This document shows positions 1-11,725 of a DNA stretch of 64,000 nucleotides, piece by piece. The notes below the pieces were generated by a model. The model searched no databases, was not told the DNA's origin, and saw only the letters and a list, made by a program, of their open reading frames with translations. Made by a program: the position numbers and the translations under genes. Source of the stretch: Dasyornis broadbenti (Eukaryota; Chordata; Aves; Passeriformes; Dasyornithidae); NCBI GenBank assembly GCA_013397935.1, contig VZRN01004257.1, forward strand, positions 1,573,553-1,637,552, written 5' to 3'. Numbering within the stretch: the stretch's first letter is position 1; the number at the start of each line of letters is the position of its first letter.

Positions 1-15
1 TTTTTTTTTTTTTTT
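1..15. repeat. poly-T run at the window edge
   Basis: Fifteen T in a row open the window. On the minus strand this is a poly-A run preceded by GATAAATGC, a weak polyadenylation-like context that could mark the tail of a retrocopy. No body of a retrogene was recognised next to it, so it is called only as a homopolymer. Confidence 0.7.
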
Positions 16-2019
16 GCATTTATCCCGAACAATCAAGTGGTGCAGAAATTTTTAAATGGAGAATTTTATTGCACTTGTTGTATCTGAGTCGTTTTCATTG
101 CAGGACTCGATGCTGCACACTGTAGGTGTTTTATATTCAAATAGAAACGGCATTCCAAGGATCTGCTTTGGAGTCGGTTTGAAGAAGCTTTTTTCCCTGT
201 TTCCCCCTAAAAAAACAAACCAAGCAAACAAAAAAAAAGGATATTTTATGAAGAAAAAGAGCACGTTACTACTATTGCAAACTCAATAGTCTAAGCTGGT
301 CAGACCAACACTGAGATAAGTTTACAACATTTATTAATTTGTGTAAAAACGTTCAACTTATATTTTGTTCAAGTATCCATAAGCACAGAGCTATGCTTCA
401 CACAGAACCCAAATGCATCATTTTCCAAGAGGTTGTGGAATTCTCCTCAGAGCTTCCCTTTTGTATGGCAAACCAAAAAAATTTAGGCTGTCCTTGAGAC
501 ACCTGATGCTGTTTTGCTCTTAAATATCTCAAAGGGTGGAGACTCAACATTTTCCCTAGGAATCCTATTCTGAGGTTTTTTTCACCATTTTTACCACTGG
601 AAAGCGTTTTGTTCTTTCTTCTGAATATCCCGTGTCACCATTTGCTTTTGTTCTGCCTGCCACGCTTACGAAGAGGGCTCTGTCTCCTCTCTAATAGCAC
701 CTTTTACCAGCAGAAAACGAAAATGAATGGTCTGATTTCTCAGAAGTGCAAGTCCCAAACATTTCAGCCAGGGGAGTCTGAAAGTGCTTTTGCCGTGTAC
801 CTCAAGCCGCTTTGTTGGATGGCCTAATTAGAACTTCGGACTTCAACAATTAAAAAGTTCATCTAAGCCACGCCTCTGTAGCGGCATAAACCTGCTAACA
901 AAACCCCTGAGAGTTTCAAAGCATCCTTTAATACCTGTTTGACTCACCAACGAGGCCCTAAAAGCAGAACCAGTCCCTGAAACACAGAAAGCTTACAGAG
1001 ATACTTTTAAAAATCCCCACAGAGCTCTCATTCCCTAGGAAAGTGAACCAGGGGAAAAGAAAATTGCCAAAGCTCTGCTGGCAGCATGAAAAACCTGAGA
1101 ATGACTGTAGAAAACCTGTAGATTGACTGTAGGGTCAATCTAAAGCAGCATCTCGGTTGTGTCCAGCAAAGCAGTTTAAAGCTGTGCTTTAAAATATCCA
1201 TGGTGAATTTTTGAAATTCAAAATGCAAGACCAAACGCCCTTTTTCTTCTTCTTCTTCAGTGAACACTGAACAGCGAAGACCAGGAAAGGAATCCATTCA
1301 CTTCGGGTCAATGGAAAAGCAATCAGCGAGCATTAAAACTCCCACATTTTCTACTGCCCCACAGCCTCTTTCAACACGGACACAGTTCCTCATGGGTCTG
1401 TTTGTCCCAAACCTTTGAGGCAAATGATCATTTTAATGAAGCTGAGTCTCCCTTCTGTGTCCTCTGAGTGCTCACACATCTGCCAGGCATCAAGTAAGCT
1501 CCCACTTGCTTTGAGCACTCTTTAAATCAAAGATGAGTAACACGATGAGTGGGTGAGAGGTTTTATTTTTATGTTACTTTTCCTTCGCGTCAAGCTTGGA
1601 AGCAAATTCACACTCCCAAGGGTGCCTCAGGAGGAGTCAGAGGAAGAAAACAAAATATCTGCAGTGTTTGACTGGCAGTATCCAGGACAAACATAGTTAA
1701 GGGAGATACACCAGCAGTAAAAACGTCACAAATATGTGTTAGAGGAGTGGCCACTGCAGGAAGGGCCAGCAGGGTTAACATCTCTGCCACTTTTTTCCAC
1801 CCTTGCTGGATATTGTCACCAGTGCCATTCTCAGAGCACCTTGGAGGCACTGGGAGCTGCGATTTCAATTAGAGCGATATTTTACAACAAGATTACATTG
1901 TTGTAGGCTGGAGTATTGTAAATTTTTTATTCCACCATAAAACATTCTAAAATTAAGTAATCAAGGCTCAACATTCTAAAATACATGCTTTCTGCATGGG
2001 TTTAATTACACGTGCTATA
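16..2019. other. unique non-coding sequence
   Basis: No gene is recognised. Open frames here do not exceed about 90 codons, occur on both strands and carry no family motif. There is no interspersed repeat I can name. The sequence is AT-leaning, with scattered ATTA-type motifs near 1890-2010. Confidence 0.6.
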
Positions 2020-2345
2020 ACACAGATTAAAATTGAGGAGGCAGAAGGGAAGGGTGCCTGCCTGCAGAAATTACATGTGGGATAAAAGCAGTTTGATGCC
2101 AGTCAAATTTCACATCAATGACTTTGTAAAAATTCATGGAAAACTGCTGGAGCGCAGGAGTCATTACTGCTATTAGAGTGCAACATTAAACAGTGGTCAA
2201 GGAAAAGAAGATTTTGACATAAAAATAATCTGTGTAATATCGGCCAACAGGGTTTCATTCAGCTGCTTGTTTTTCACTGGACAGAACAGGGTGATGCAAT
2301 GAAATATATCAGAATTGGCTATCATTTATTAGCAGGTAAGTGCCA
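2020..2345. other. possible conserved non-coding element
   Basis: This stretch has balanced composition, no simple repeats and several TTTAAT/ATTA and TGATGCAATG-type motifs, a texture often seen in deeply conserved vertebrate enhancers. It ends in CAG followed by GTAAGT at 2333-2341, a consensus 5' splice-site string. Conservation cannot be measured here, so the call is inference. Confidence 0.15.
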
Positions 2346-2474
2346 AAAATATACTGAAATTAGTAGCAGATTAAGTCAAATAATACATCCTTTCTTAGTG
2401 CTTCTAATGGTTTGTCATGCTGAACTGAGGGTGGTTTGTGTTTTCTGCAGAAAGTAGATTAACATGTTTAAAGG

Positions 2475-2509
2475 ATACAGAAAATACAGAAAATGCAGAA
2501 AATGCTGAA
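2475..2509 (+). repeat. 9-bp minisatellite, about 4 copies
   Basis: Tandem copies of a 9-bp unit (ACAGAAAAT, drifting to GCAGAAAAT and then GCTGAAT) run head to tail. Because the unit is a multiple of three it gives a repetitive ENTENAENAE peptide in the open frame at 2438-2758, which otherwise looks random and is not called as a gene. Confidence 0.8.
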
Positions 2510-3487
2510 TTAACTCTGAGTATGTGGGCCGAACTTTACCTGCATGAAAGATTATTGGTCGCACCAAATTTGACTGCCAAGACTGCAAGAAAACTTCCCC
2601 AAGAAGCACGAGTCCGTAGCAGGAAGGACAGAAGTCACATGGAAGCTCTGATCAACACCAAAAAAACCCCCGGCAAATCTGCCAAAAAGATGTTTCAGCC
2701 TTCAGGTCTGACCTGCCAAAAGAAGTTCCTCACTGCAGACTGTTCAGTTCACCTCTAGCGAAGATGAGGACTCTGACAGAATGATGGTGATGCTCCTCAG
2801 CCTCATGCCACCCCAGTTTGATGGATTCAAGACCAAAGACAAAATAGATAAAATAAAACACATCCATGATCCAGCCGATGGATAAAACTCTGCTGCTCCC
2901 AGAGCACAGGCACTCCATCACTGCTCCCGTTTCCTGGAAGCACCAGCCTCGCTTAACCCAGAGAAATTGCACATTAGGAAACCACAGCTGGGCCTGCAGT
3001 GGAGAAACCCGAGAACAATTCACCAGTAACAGGAGAATCGTTCTCCCAGCTCTGCCTCGTGCTGATGGCTGTAGGTCACAGTGCTGTGGGTGCTCAGCTG
3101 TGCGCCAGCATTATCCTACAGCAGCACCAGGCTGCTCAGAGGTTGCCAGGAAAAAAATTCCGTAATTCACACCGTTTCCTCCTCTTTTCCTCCCCTTTGC
3201 CTGCTTTTGCAATGTGGTGTCTACAAGTGCTTCGCAGAAAGCAAAGAGGGTGTAACTGCTGTCACTTAAGGGGCTTTGATGTTTCAGTTTTCCATTTGTT
3301 CATTTCTCTGTTGGACAGAAATTTTTCGGGTGTTTTGGAGGGTCTGTTAAGCAGGGCTCCAACAGGCAGACCACATTTTATACACTTCTTTTTCAATTTT
3401 CTTGAAGCATGTGGATGCAAGCTCTGCAAAGGCCAAAACTGCTCTGAAGATTATATTTTGTGGCTGCTCAAGCTACAGTTCTTTCAG
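2510..3487. other. unique non-coding sequence
   Basis: No gene is recognised. The 209-codon plus-strand frame from 2999 crosses the poly-A run at 3488, which contributes a long lysine stretch, and shows no domain. Several shorter frames overlap it on both strands. Confidence 0.6.
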
Positions 3488-3520
<33 letters not shown>

Positions 3521-3529
3521 NAAAAAAAA
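3488..3529. repeat. poly-A tract containing one N
   Basis: About 41 A are interrupted by a single undetermined base at 3521. The N most likely reflects an unresolved homopolymer length. No retroelement body was recognised on the 5' side and no target-site duplication is obvious. Confidence 0.9.
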
Positions 3530-6214
3530 GTGAATCTGATTTGCAGTTATCAAGAGGCCAAGGCCAATATGAACTGGAGAGCTCCAAGTTTTAATCCATG
3601 TAGTCTCCAAATTGCTATTAAGTTATGAGGTAGAAACACTTTGCTTGTAGGGGCAGGATTAGATTTTAATTCACCTGTCCTAGATCCTCATTGCATTCTG
3701 TGGGGTAGACGCCAGATTTTCCACAAAATGCCAGTGCGATATTCTCTTTTATATCCAGCACTTTTCCAGCACTCTTGCTGCCGTTTGGTGCAGATAGTTT
3801 AGCATTCATCACCTACAGCAATAAAAGAAAAAATTTGCTCAAGGAGCAAAGCTCCTCTGGTAATTCTCCTCCTGGGCGATGTGGTCCTAGGATCACAAAT
3901 TCTCATTTGGACCCCCAGGACGCCTAAGAATGACTTTATAGAAAGACACAGCAGAACCTTTCTTCAGGCTCCTTCCACAACCCACCCTTGTTCCATCATG
4001 CAGCACGAACAGCAGTTCTCACACCTTTGGGACATCACCTGGAAAGAATTTAGGCTCAACCTGCAAACCAGTGATGAATTTCTGAACTCCTGTTGTGTCC
4101 TCAAGAGCACAGGAGCATTGGCTGGCGCTGGTGTGACGTGGTCACAAAATATAAACTCAGGTAGGTAATACAAAAGAATTTTTCCCAAACCCTCTCTGCA
4201 TTTATTCTGTCTCCACCAGACAAAACACAGTCCCAGGAAAGAATAATAGAGTATAAGAATGGCAGCATTTGTAGCAAATATGGACTGAAACAAATTTGAG
4301 GTTAACTGGTGAAAGAACTGATGGAAATGGAATATGACTGCCTTGGTTCTCCTATATGTTTTATTTCCCTACGGCTGAATTTGCATTCAAACTACGTTAG
4401 ATATCTCCCTGAAAAGATTACACTGTGGAGGACAAATAACTAATTTAAGATAAATGAATCACACTGGGAGCTATGTCTTTTAAGATCTTGCTCTAACAAA
4501 TAAATGTGCTACAATCAGCTCTCTACTCAATTCTTAATAGACAGTAGGAATTCCATATCGGAGTCAAATATTTGACTCAATTTTACCGCTGTCAAAAAGC
4601 ATAATACACCTTCCCACGGAGTGTTCTGAAACAAAAATCAACAGCAGAAGAAGGTTTACTGCATTTTTCGGTGGCATGAAGAAACAGTAGGGGTTTCTTC
4701 ATGGGAATTGTGAAATGCAAATGCGTGGCAGCTCGTGCCCTATATGCCTGCTTTTTACTGAATCACACATGACTAGAGAGGTACTTGCAAAAGATGGGAC
4801 TCTGATTATCAGGCAGGAAGTTCGTATCAATTGCAATTCCAATTCAGATACAATTTTTTGTTTCTTTCCGTTGTTTTGGTGTGTCCATTTAAGAATAGAA
4901 CAAAATGATTTTTACATTAAGAAACGTTCAGGACACCTTGAAAGACACTGGCTATTTTCTCATTGCCCAGTATAGAGGAAGAGCTGGTTTGAGTTTTTTC
5001 TCCTGCAGAGGCAACATGCTTTAAAATCATAGGATGCATAAACATGAAAATCCTCCCTCCCTTTTAAACATATGGTGCCCGTGGTTGTCCAGAAACATGG
5101 ATTTTGAAAGTGCCAGAAACGCAGAAACTTATTTACAAAGCAGGAATAATGTGGATTATTCAGCATCCTGTAGCACATTACACAGCATGAAATCCTGGAG
5201 AAACCTCAAGAAGACATTTGTTCGCAAAGATTTTGGCTGTCAGGAAAAGGCAAGCTTGGGAAACCTCAAAAAAGGGCAAGAGGATTGTACTGGGTACAAT
5301 GTGGGCAAATTTGCCTCCATGATGCCAGGGAGCTCTTCTGGAAGCATAACTGGGGCCTGAGAGATGCAATGAGCCTTGCAATGCTGCATGTAGGGACCAA
5401 TTCCACTCATTGGGCGCTGCTTGAGCACAGAAGCGTGGAGAAGAAAATCTTTGCGGCTTGATATGAATCTTCCTGCAAATCCGAGGCAGCAAAATGTTAT
5501 TTTCCCTTTAACGGAAGGCAGCTCAAAGAAATGGCTCAGAAAACAGACAAACCAGCCCACTTGGGGAAAGGCCAAATTGTAGACTGGGGTTTTTTTTAAG
5601 ATTATCTGATTTGATAATTGTTATAAATTTCGTGTTTTGTTTTAAGAGAAATGATGTATGCCATTACAAGTTTTTATGTAACCAAAGACAAACTTCACAA
5701 AACCCACATTATAAATAGAGATGCTGGGGGGTTTGTGCCCTCATTCCCTTGAAGATGTCTGGTTCAGCCAGACACTCACCGTAATTACTGAATAAAGCAG
5801 AATAGCTGAGATTGGGCACCTTTTGCCTCACACTTCATTTATGACACCCTGTCAGTCATGCAACAAAACCAATGATCTTGCTTTTCTGCCCACCTGGAAG
5901 CGGTTATAGCATCAGGACCCAAGTATTCTCAAAAGCTCCAGTAATATCATTTACTTCTACTTCATCCTGACTCTTCTCAAGGTGTCATGGGCTGATACAT
6001 TTTTACTCCAAAACCAACAGAATAAAACAGAAAAGTGATAGGTAATTATTGGGGAACCAGAGCTTCACTGTATTTATCTCTGCTGTCACTAATTTTTATT
6101 AAAGTGTTATTTTTCTCCTGTACAATAGCCAGAGACGCTGGGTCATCCCTGGAATTCAGGCTTGTACATTTGGTAACAGAAGAAAAATCCACACATAGGA
6201 CCTTGCTTCTACCC
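3530..6214. other. unique non-coding sequence
   Basis: No gene or nameable repeat is seen. Around 5034-5575 three frames of 104 to 111 codons overlap on opposite strands, which is typical of stop-poor chance sequence. An octamer-type ATGCAAAT lies at 4715-4722. Confidence 0.6.
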
Positions 6215-6535
6215 ACATTAATATTTATGCATGCACTTAATTCTCCTCACCTGAGTGCAATTAAGGACTTGCATACGCCTTTGCAGAACTGGGGCCAAAA
6301 TAATTACGGTTTACACAAGACTTTGACAGGGAAATATTTCATTACCACAATTAATCCTTTAGAGCATTACGAAATGGCCAATTTCTCAGAATAAAGCAGA
6401 ATATTTGTTGCTAATCAAAGGTAAAGTTTATGTAATGGTAATAGATGACATTTAATAGCATAGGAATATATAACATTTAACAGCTCCATAATCCATGGTA
6501 ATTTTTATTTCACTAATGTTTATTGCAAACGGGAG
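6215..6535. other. possible conserved non-coding element
   Basis: The segment contains TATGCATGCA, a CACCTG E-box, CAATTAAGG, TAATTACGG and ATTAATCC within about 150 bases, then several ATTTAATAG/ACATTTAA strings. It is free of simple repeats. Clustered homeodomain-type cores suggest enhancer-like DNA, but AT-rich sequence produces such cores by chance, so confidence is low. Confidence 0.15.
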
Positions 6536-7080
6536 TGAAAGAATGAGAGAGCCTTTCCTTATAGCATCAGAGACACTTGGGTTACATTTTTACATTAGGT
6601 GGCACTAATTCCCTATTAACTGGAATTAATGTAACATGCAAACCCACTCCAATTTCATGGTGCTAATGGATAACGTCGGAGCTGTTACACTTTGCAGAGC
6701 CCATGGTACAGCACTAAATGCAGGCTTGTCTGCACCTTATACAAGTTCCAATAACCTTCAGGTGTTCCTTAGCAGAAGACAAGTCAGATCACGTCTTGAG
6801 GTGCTGGACAATTTCAGAACCCCGGACCAGCCTCAGATCTCCAGTACGTGTTCCTGTCAGCTGCCATCACAAGGAGCTGGTGTTAAATCCGATAATTAAC
6901 CAGTCTTCAGGGGGATAGGCAGTAGAAAACTATTGCCTAGAGAACTGAGCATTTGCATTTGATTATAAAGGAACTCTGGTTTTAGGCGCCAAAATTTCCT
7001 ATTAATTAAAAGATACCAAGTGGTAGAATCCACTGTAGAGAGCGATGTGACACACAAACAGCGGCAAAACCTCAGCATGC
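6536..7080. other. unique non-coding sequence
   Basis: No gene or repeat is recognised. An octamer-type ATTTGCAT is present near 6952. Two short frames on the plus strand overlap each other in different phases and have no recognisable content. Confidence 0.55.
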
Positions 7081-7500
7081 TTTACTACAGACTTCACCGG
7101 TTTAGGGTCCAGTTCCCTCCTGCCGTGCGGCACAGACCCTGCCCAGCCCAGTCCCAGAGTTTGGGGAGCCTCTGCTCATTCCAGAGGGGTCACTCTGAGG
7201 GGGGAGGAAGGGGGAAGCGAGGGGCGATTGTTTAAAAAGATGCAGGAAGAGAGGCACACGTGAGCAACACCGGCGAAATGAACCCTTGTAGAGCAGCTCC
7301 TGACCCTGAGTACATTAAATGTCACCTCAGTGTGGCCTCCCCGGTGCCTGGAGCAGCTCAGGGCCGTCGTGTTCCGGGCGAGCTCCCAGAGAAAAGCCCA
7401 GCTGAGCGCGGTGCTGAGGGCTGGGCGTAAAACCACTGACGTGAAACGGAGCTTTGGGTTCCAGGCAGCGCGGGTTTGAGCACAAACACCGCTTTTGCCA
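7081..7500. other. GC-rich, moderately CpG-rich patch
   Basis: I count about 21 CpG dinucleotides in these 420 bases, mostly in 7081-7130 and 7200-7480. GC content is clearly above the flanks. Observed/expected CpG is near the usual 0.6 cut-off, so this is a borderline CpG island. A G-rich run lies inside it. No exon is recognised; frames exist on both strands. A second small CpG cluster lies at 7750-7860. Confidence 0.4.
7186..7224 (+). other. G-quadruplex-like run
   Basis: Four runs of 4, 6, 5 and 4 G are separated by loops of 9, 5 and 6 bases. The first loop exceeds the canonical 7-base limit, so this is a near-canonical plus-strand quadruplex candidate. It sits in the GC-rich patch. Confidence 0.5.
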
Positions 7501-7655
7501 TGGAAGGAATTCTGTCAAACAGCTCTGATTGAAAAGACCCCTGTTTGCATGGCCTGATTCACAGCTTTAAGGAACTCAATCAATCGTGTCACAGACTCTC
7601 TGCTCCTCCCTGTTTAAATACACACACCTACACACACATAGGAGGAGACTGAGCT

Positions 7656-7679
7656 TTCTAAACCCATTTCTAAACCCAT
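7656..7679 (+). repeat. 12-bp direct duplication
   Basis: The unit TTCTAAACCCAT occurs twice head to tail. It is too short to suggest a function. Confidence 0.7.
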
Positions 7680-10600
7680 TCCTTAAGCGTCTCACCTGCC
7701 CAGGCTTCACAGAAGTCAGCTGGGCCCACCATTTCCCAATTCCATTCCCATTATCCGCGTTGCACTGTCTGTCTCCTCCCGCTCCCAGCTCCGCGGCGTT
7801 CTGTTCCCGTGCACGGTGTTTGCTAATTAAGTGCCGGGTTAATTGCTCAGGAGAGCCACGAGTCCTCCTCGCCAGCACCAATAATTGGCACAGCAGTGGG
7901 GGCCGCCTTTCAAAGGAAAGCCTTTTAATGGATGCAGGAAGCAGGAGCGAGAAGTCTCCAGAAGGAGCAGCGAATTAACAGCTGATACAAATTGGAGGGA
8001 TGGGCTTTTCTGGAGGGTGGAAGTCCATCTCAGAGAATGTGCAAAATTAATTAGAAGCTAGAGGAGGAATTATTAACTAAGCAATGTGTGGAATTTTCTT
8101 TTTAGCAAGGTCCATGCCAATACAGACCTAAAGAAAAATAGAAAAAAACCCAAGATAAATGTCTTTATTTCATTCCAACCTTTAAAAGTACGTGTGGTTA
8201 ATTTACCGTTAGATTGACTACGATTTTTCTCAGTTTTACAGAGCAAAGAACATCCCCCAGCCAAGCCTAGCTCCCTGCTGGAGGTAGTAGTTGGACCACA
8301 TTAATTTTTCACAGGAAAAATTTTTCTTTTCTTTAAAATCTTAATAATTTTCCTATCAGCCACCTGTGCCATTTCTAAGAGTGTTTATTTTGCTGATGGG
8401 CAGACATTTGACCAGATCTTCTTACAGTATATTATAAACTCTTTAGGTGACAACCACATTTACAGAATCAGATTTGTTTTATATTTACAGTGATTCCCAT
8501 CTTAAACTTCCTCTAACCAGAAAGAAAATTACCTAGCATTATTCCCAAAAAACTTTAAAAAACCAAGGAGGTTCAATTGTTTTCTAAGAATTTCATGGGT
8601 GATCTGCCAGAATTTTCTGGTAAAATTTGTTGTAAGATATCATGTACCCACAATAATATAAGAAGGAGCCCCTGCCAAAGACAAACTCGTACAGATTCAA
8701 ACAAGGTTACCCTACAAAATTAAAGGAGTGCAATGCAGAGTGAGGAATAACACCAAAATTATTTATGAAGTGCTTGGAGACTGATAATAAGCAAGGCAAG
8801 ATAAACAAAATATGGTAAAACTAGTTTGATCTATGGATTGGTACTGATTTCTGCCTTTATAGGCTTGGTCAGTCTAAACCTCGCATTCTTTATTTGAAAC
8901 TCACTTGTGTTGGGGTCTAGTGGGAGCAAGACCCAAATCAAAGCGCTTTTTTTTTTTTTTCCTGTTTTGTGATTTAATACCATTAAAAAAAAATTATTTA
9001 ATGTCTATACTGAAGTGCCATATTAGAATAATAAAGGTGTGTTTTATTTTCACAGTTGGTATTTTTAAGTGAACTGTTTATTGTCACGGAAATCATTTCA
9101 GGGGGTGGCCTAAGGAAAGGAAAATTTGGGGAAGGTCACAGTTTATTGGGGTTTATTGGGCCACAGCAAATTAGGGTTAAACCTAGGCCAAAAGCCTAGA
9201 TCTGAAATTTAGGTCCTCTTTGAATTCCAGAGCTTTAAAGAATAGCTAAAAATTCCGATACAAATCATCCCAAGCTCTCCTTAGGGCGTTACAGAACTCT
9301 GCTGATCCATCCAGGTGAGATCCCAGCAAGAGTGCGAGGAAAGGTAGCTGAACTGCGAGGTGCCTGTGGCTGCTGAGCCAAGCAAGAATTTCAGCAGCGG
9401 AACATTCCCAGCCTCGCACCTGTGGGAACACCATTTTGGAAAGTGCTGGATGCAGTTCCTGCAGCTTTCGTGGTGTTTAATTTGCAATAAAAAAGGAAGA
9501 AAAACAGGGATTCAGCAGAGCTTTTCTGCAGCCGTGACATTAACAAATGTTTAGGATAAAGTCTACAGCGTTAAAAAGTAGAAAATGTTTCAGAATCAAT
9601 GAAAAAGAAACGATGACCCTTTCAATTTCCCTGCTCTTCATTTTTGCTGGAAAGCAGAAAAGTAGATTATTGTAGTGATTAAGACACTGGCCGCCGACTC
9701 ACACTCAATTCCCTGCTCCTGCATGCTTTTCTCACCATTTCAGCAGCACAGAGGGCACAGAAGTGGATGATAATGCACTGGCAGGGTGACATTAAGTAAA
9801 ATTAGATTTTTGTAGAGTGGGAAAAGCAAGTATGAAAAGCACTTGTAGTGACTAGCCATTTTTCACTCACAGCTGCTGGGGGTGTCAGGTGCTCTTTCAG
9901 AACAGAACAAAAGCCTGTACAGAGAACTGCTCAGCATTTCTGCATCCACACCTCATGATTCCCGTCCTCAGGAATGAGGATCATGGAATAGCTCCTACAT
10001 GGTGCACTTATGCCCTAAACAACAAACTCTTAGGTTGCCCTGTCCTAATGCCTGCACTGCTGAGCCTTCAGGGTGCCTGGAAGAGCTGCCCTCAGCAAGA
10101 GGGGATTGGCTGTGATCCACAGTCTTTTCCTCCTTAACTCCACCAGGAGACTGGGGCAAAGGGAGAAGCCAGCATCTCACACACAAAATGCAGTATTACA
10201 CCTGGATCACTCCTGCTGATGTAGAAGCGTAGAGCCACAGGGACTCACATTGCACCCAAATTTTGTGTTGCATCTGCGCTGAAAACAAGTTGGAATTTGA
10301 ATGCTAGTCCGGATATGAAAATTCATTTTGCTGGAGAAGCGCCAATATATTATTATTTTGAAGACGAAAATAGTTCAGTGTCCAGTTCACCTTTAGATTC
10401 CCAGCAGCGCTGATCTCACAGCAGCATCAGAACCAGCCTTACAGGCCAAACCTGAGCCCATCAAATCCAAGAGTCCTCTCACAGTGCCCACAGGGTGAAA
10501 AAGCACACAACCAACACAGTCCCACGGTGGATGTGTTAAAATCCGTGTGGGCAGAGCAATTCATTCCTCATCTTCTCCTGCTGGGGACTCCTCCTGCAGG

Positions 10601-11680
10601 CAACAGCAGACGTGAATATTGATAAGTGTTTGTGTTTGGAGAGGAACATCACCGAGGAGTGCAGCTCCACCTTACCACTGCTACTGCCTTCCCTGCAGGT
10701 TAGCAGTGCCAAATCAATATTCCCCTGGCACAGATCTCAGTGATAGGCTTGGTAACAACATTTTTTTATTATTATTTCTTCCTTTTAATCTCTCCGAGGG
10801 ATGGAAATTATATGTGTGCAATGACCACGACAGTACCAGCCTTGAATCCAAACTTTCTGCTCTCTGTCCTCATTTAATGCACAGTATTGTATTTGACTGG
10901 TTGGAATTTATGTCCATGTTTCTGGATAGCACTAGTGAACCAAGCTACAGGTTAAATTTATTTTTGGAGTAGCAGCACAGAATATGGCTAAGAGAGAGAA
11001 GAATAGTTAAGAGCTGTGGCAGCTAAAAGATGTGTTGTGCACCAGAAAAAAACCCCAAAATATTTGGGGTCTGCATCCTTTTTTCTCACCAAGTGGTGAT
11101 TTAGGTGGGGACATGAAGGATTTTCTCCAGGTCTCTGAGTCTCGTATGCTGAGGGCAATGAACCCATAAAAGTTGCAGCACTTATGCATTTTCAAATAAA
11201 AATGCAGGTATATTTACTTTAAAGTATGGTGAGGGATGATATATTTTGAATTGCTATTATATCACCTAGGAAACAGATATATGCATCATTTCCTAGAGCA
11301 TCTGCAAGGGCTATTCAAATGTTGGGAGGGGCATCATTTCGGTGGTTCAAATACAAATTTTTCTGGGGTGGACTCATGTATGAGAGCAATTACACACTGC
11401 ACACCTTTACAGGAAAACGTGTTTTAACAGAAGAAAAAAGATGGAAAAAAGAGCTGTAAAGTAATTGAAACTGCAAAGGTGATGCAGGCAGGGGAAAATT
11501 AATTACCCAGTTTAGAACCTGAGCAGGGCACCTCTGATTAATAGGACTCTCTGGTGAAACCTGCTGTGGGAAAGTTAATCAGTGCCAGGGGCAGGATCTG
11601 GGTGCTGTCTCACCCTCTGGCAGCCCAAAACATCCAAGCTGAACTGCAGGGATCAGCTGCAGCTCTGATTTGGAGGGAGG
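7680..11680. other. unique non-coding sequence
   Basis: No gene is recognised in these 4 kb. A T-run lies at about 8947-8960, and TTTATTGGG is repeated at about 9143-9161. Frames reach 117 codons (10619-10972, plus strand) without any motif. The stretch 8300-9000 is AT-rich and featureless. Confidence 0.6.
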
Positions 11681-11681
11681 T

Positions 11682-11725
11682 GAGGTGGAGGGGAGGAGTT
11701 CTGGGGAGTTCTGAGGTGGAGGGAA
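11682..11725 (+). repeat. purine-rich short duplication
   Basis: The string GAGGTGGAGGG occurs at about 11682 and again at about 11713, and GGAGTTCTG occurs twice between them. Four runs of three or four G lie from 11675 to 11723, but loops of 9 to 14 bases make a canonical G-quadruplex unlikely. Confidence 0.6.

Noticed and set aside
1..80. Processed pseudogene tail on the minus strand
   Set aside because: There is a poly-A-like run with GATAAA nearby and an AATAAA further on, but no recognisable transcript body, and the run is cut by the window edge.
2999..3628. Longest open frame (209 codons, plus strand)
   Set aside because: Its length depends on the poly-A run read as lysines and on an N. 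The rest has no domain and overlaps frames on both strands.
8278..8300. let-7-like string GGAGGTAGTAGTTGG
   Set aside because: The first bases do not match the let-7 seed (TGAGGTAG) and no complementary arm is visible downstream, so no hairpin precursor.
11675..11725. G-quadruplex in a purine-rich duplication
   Set aside because: Loops of 9 to 14 bases between the G-runs are too long for a canonical quadruplex.
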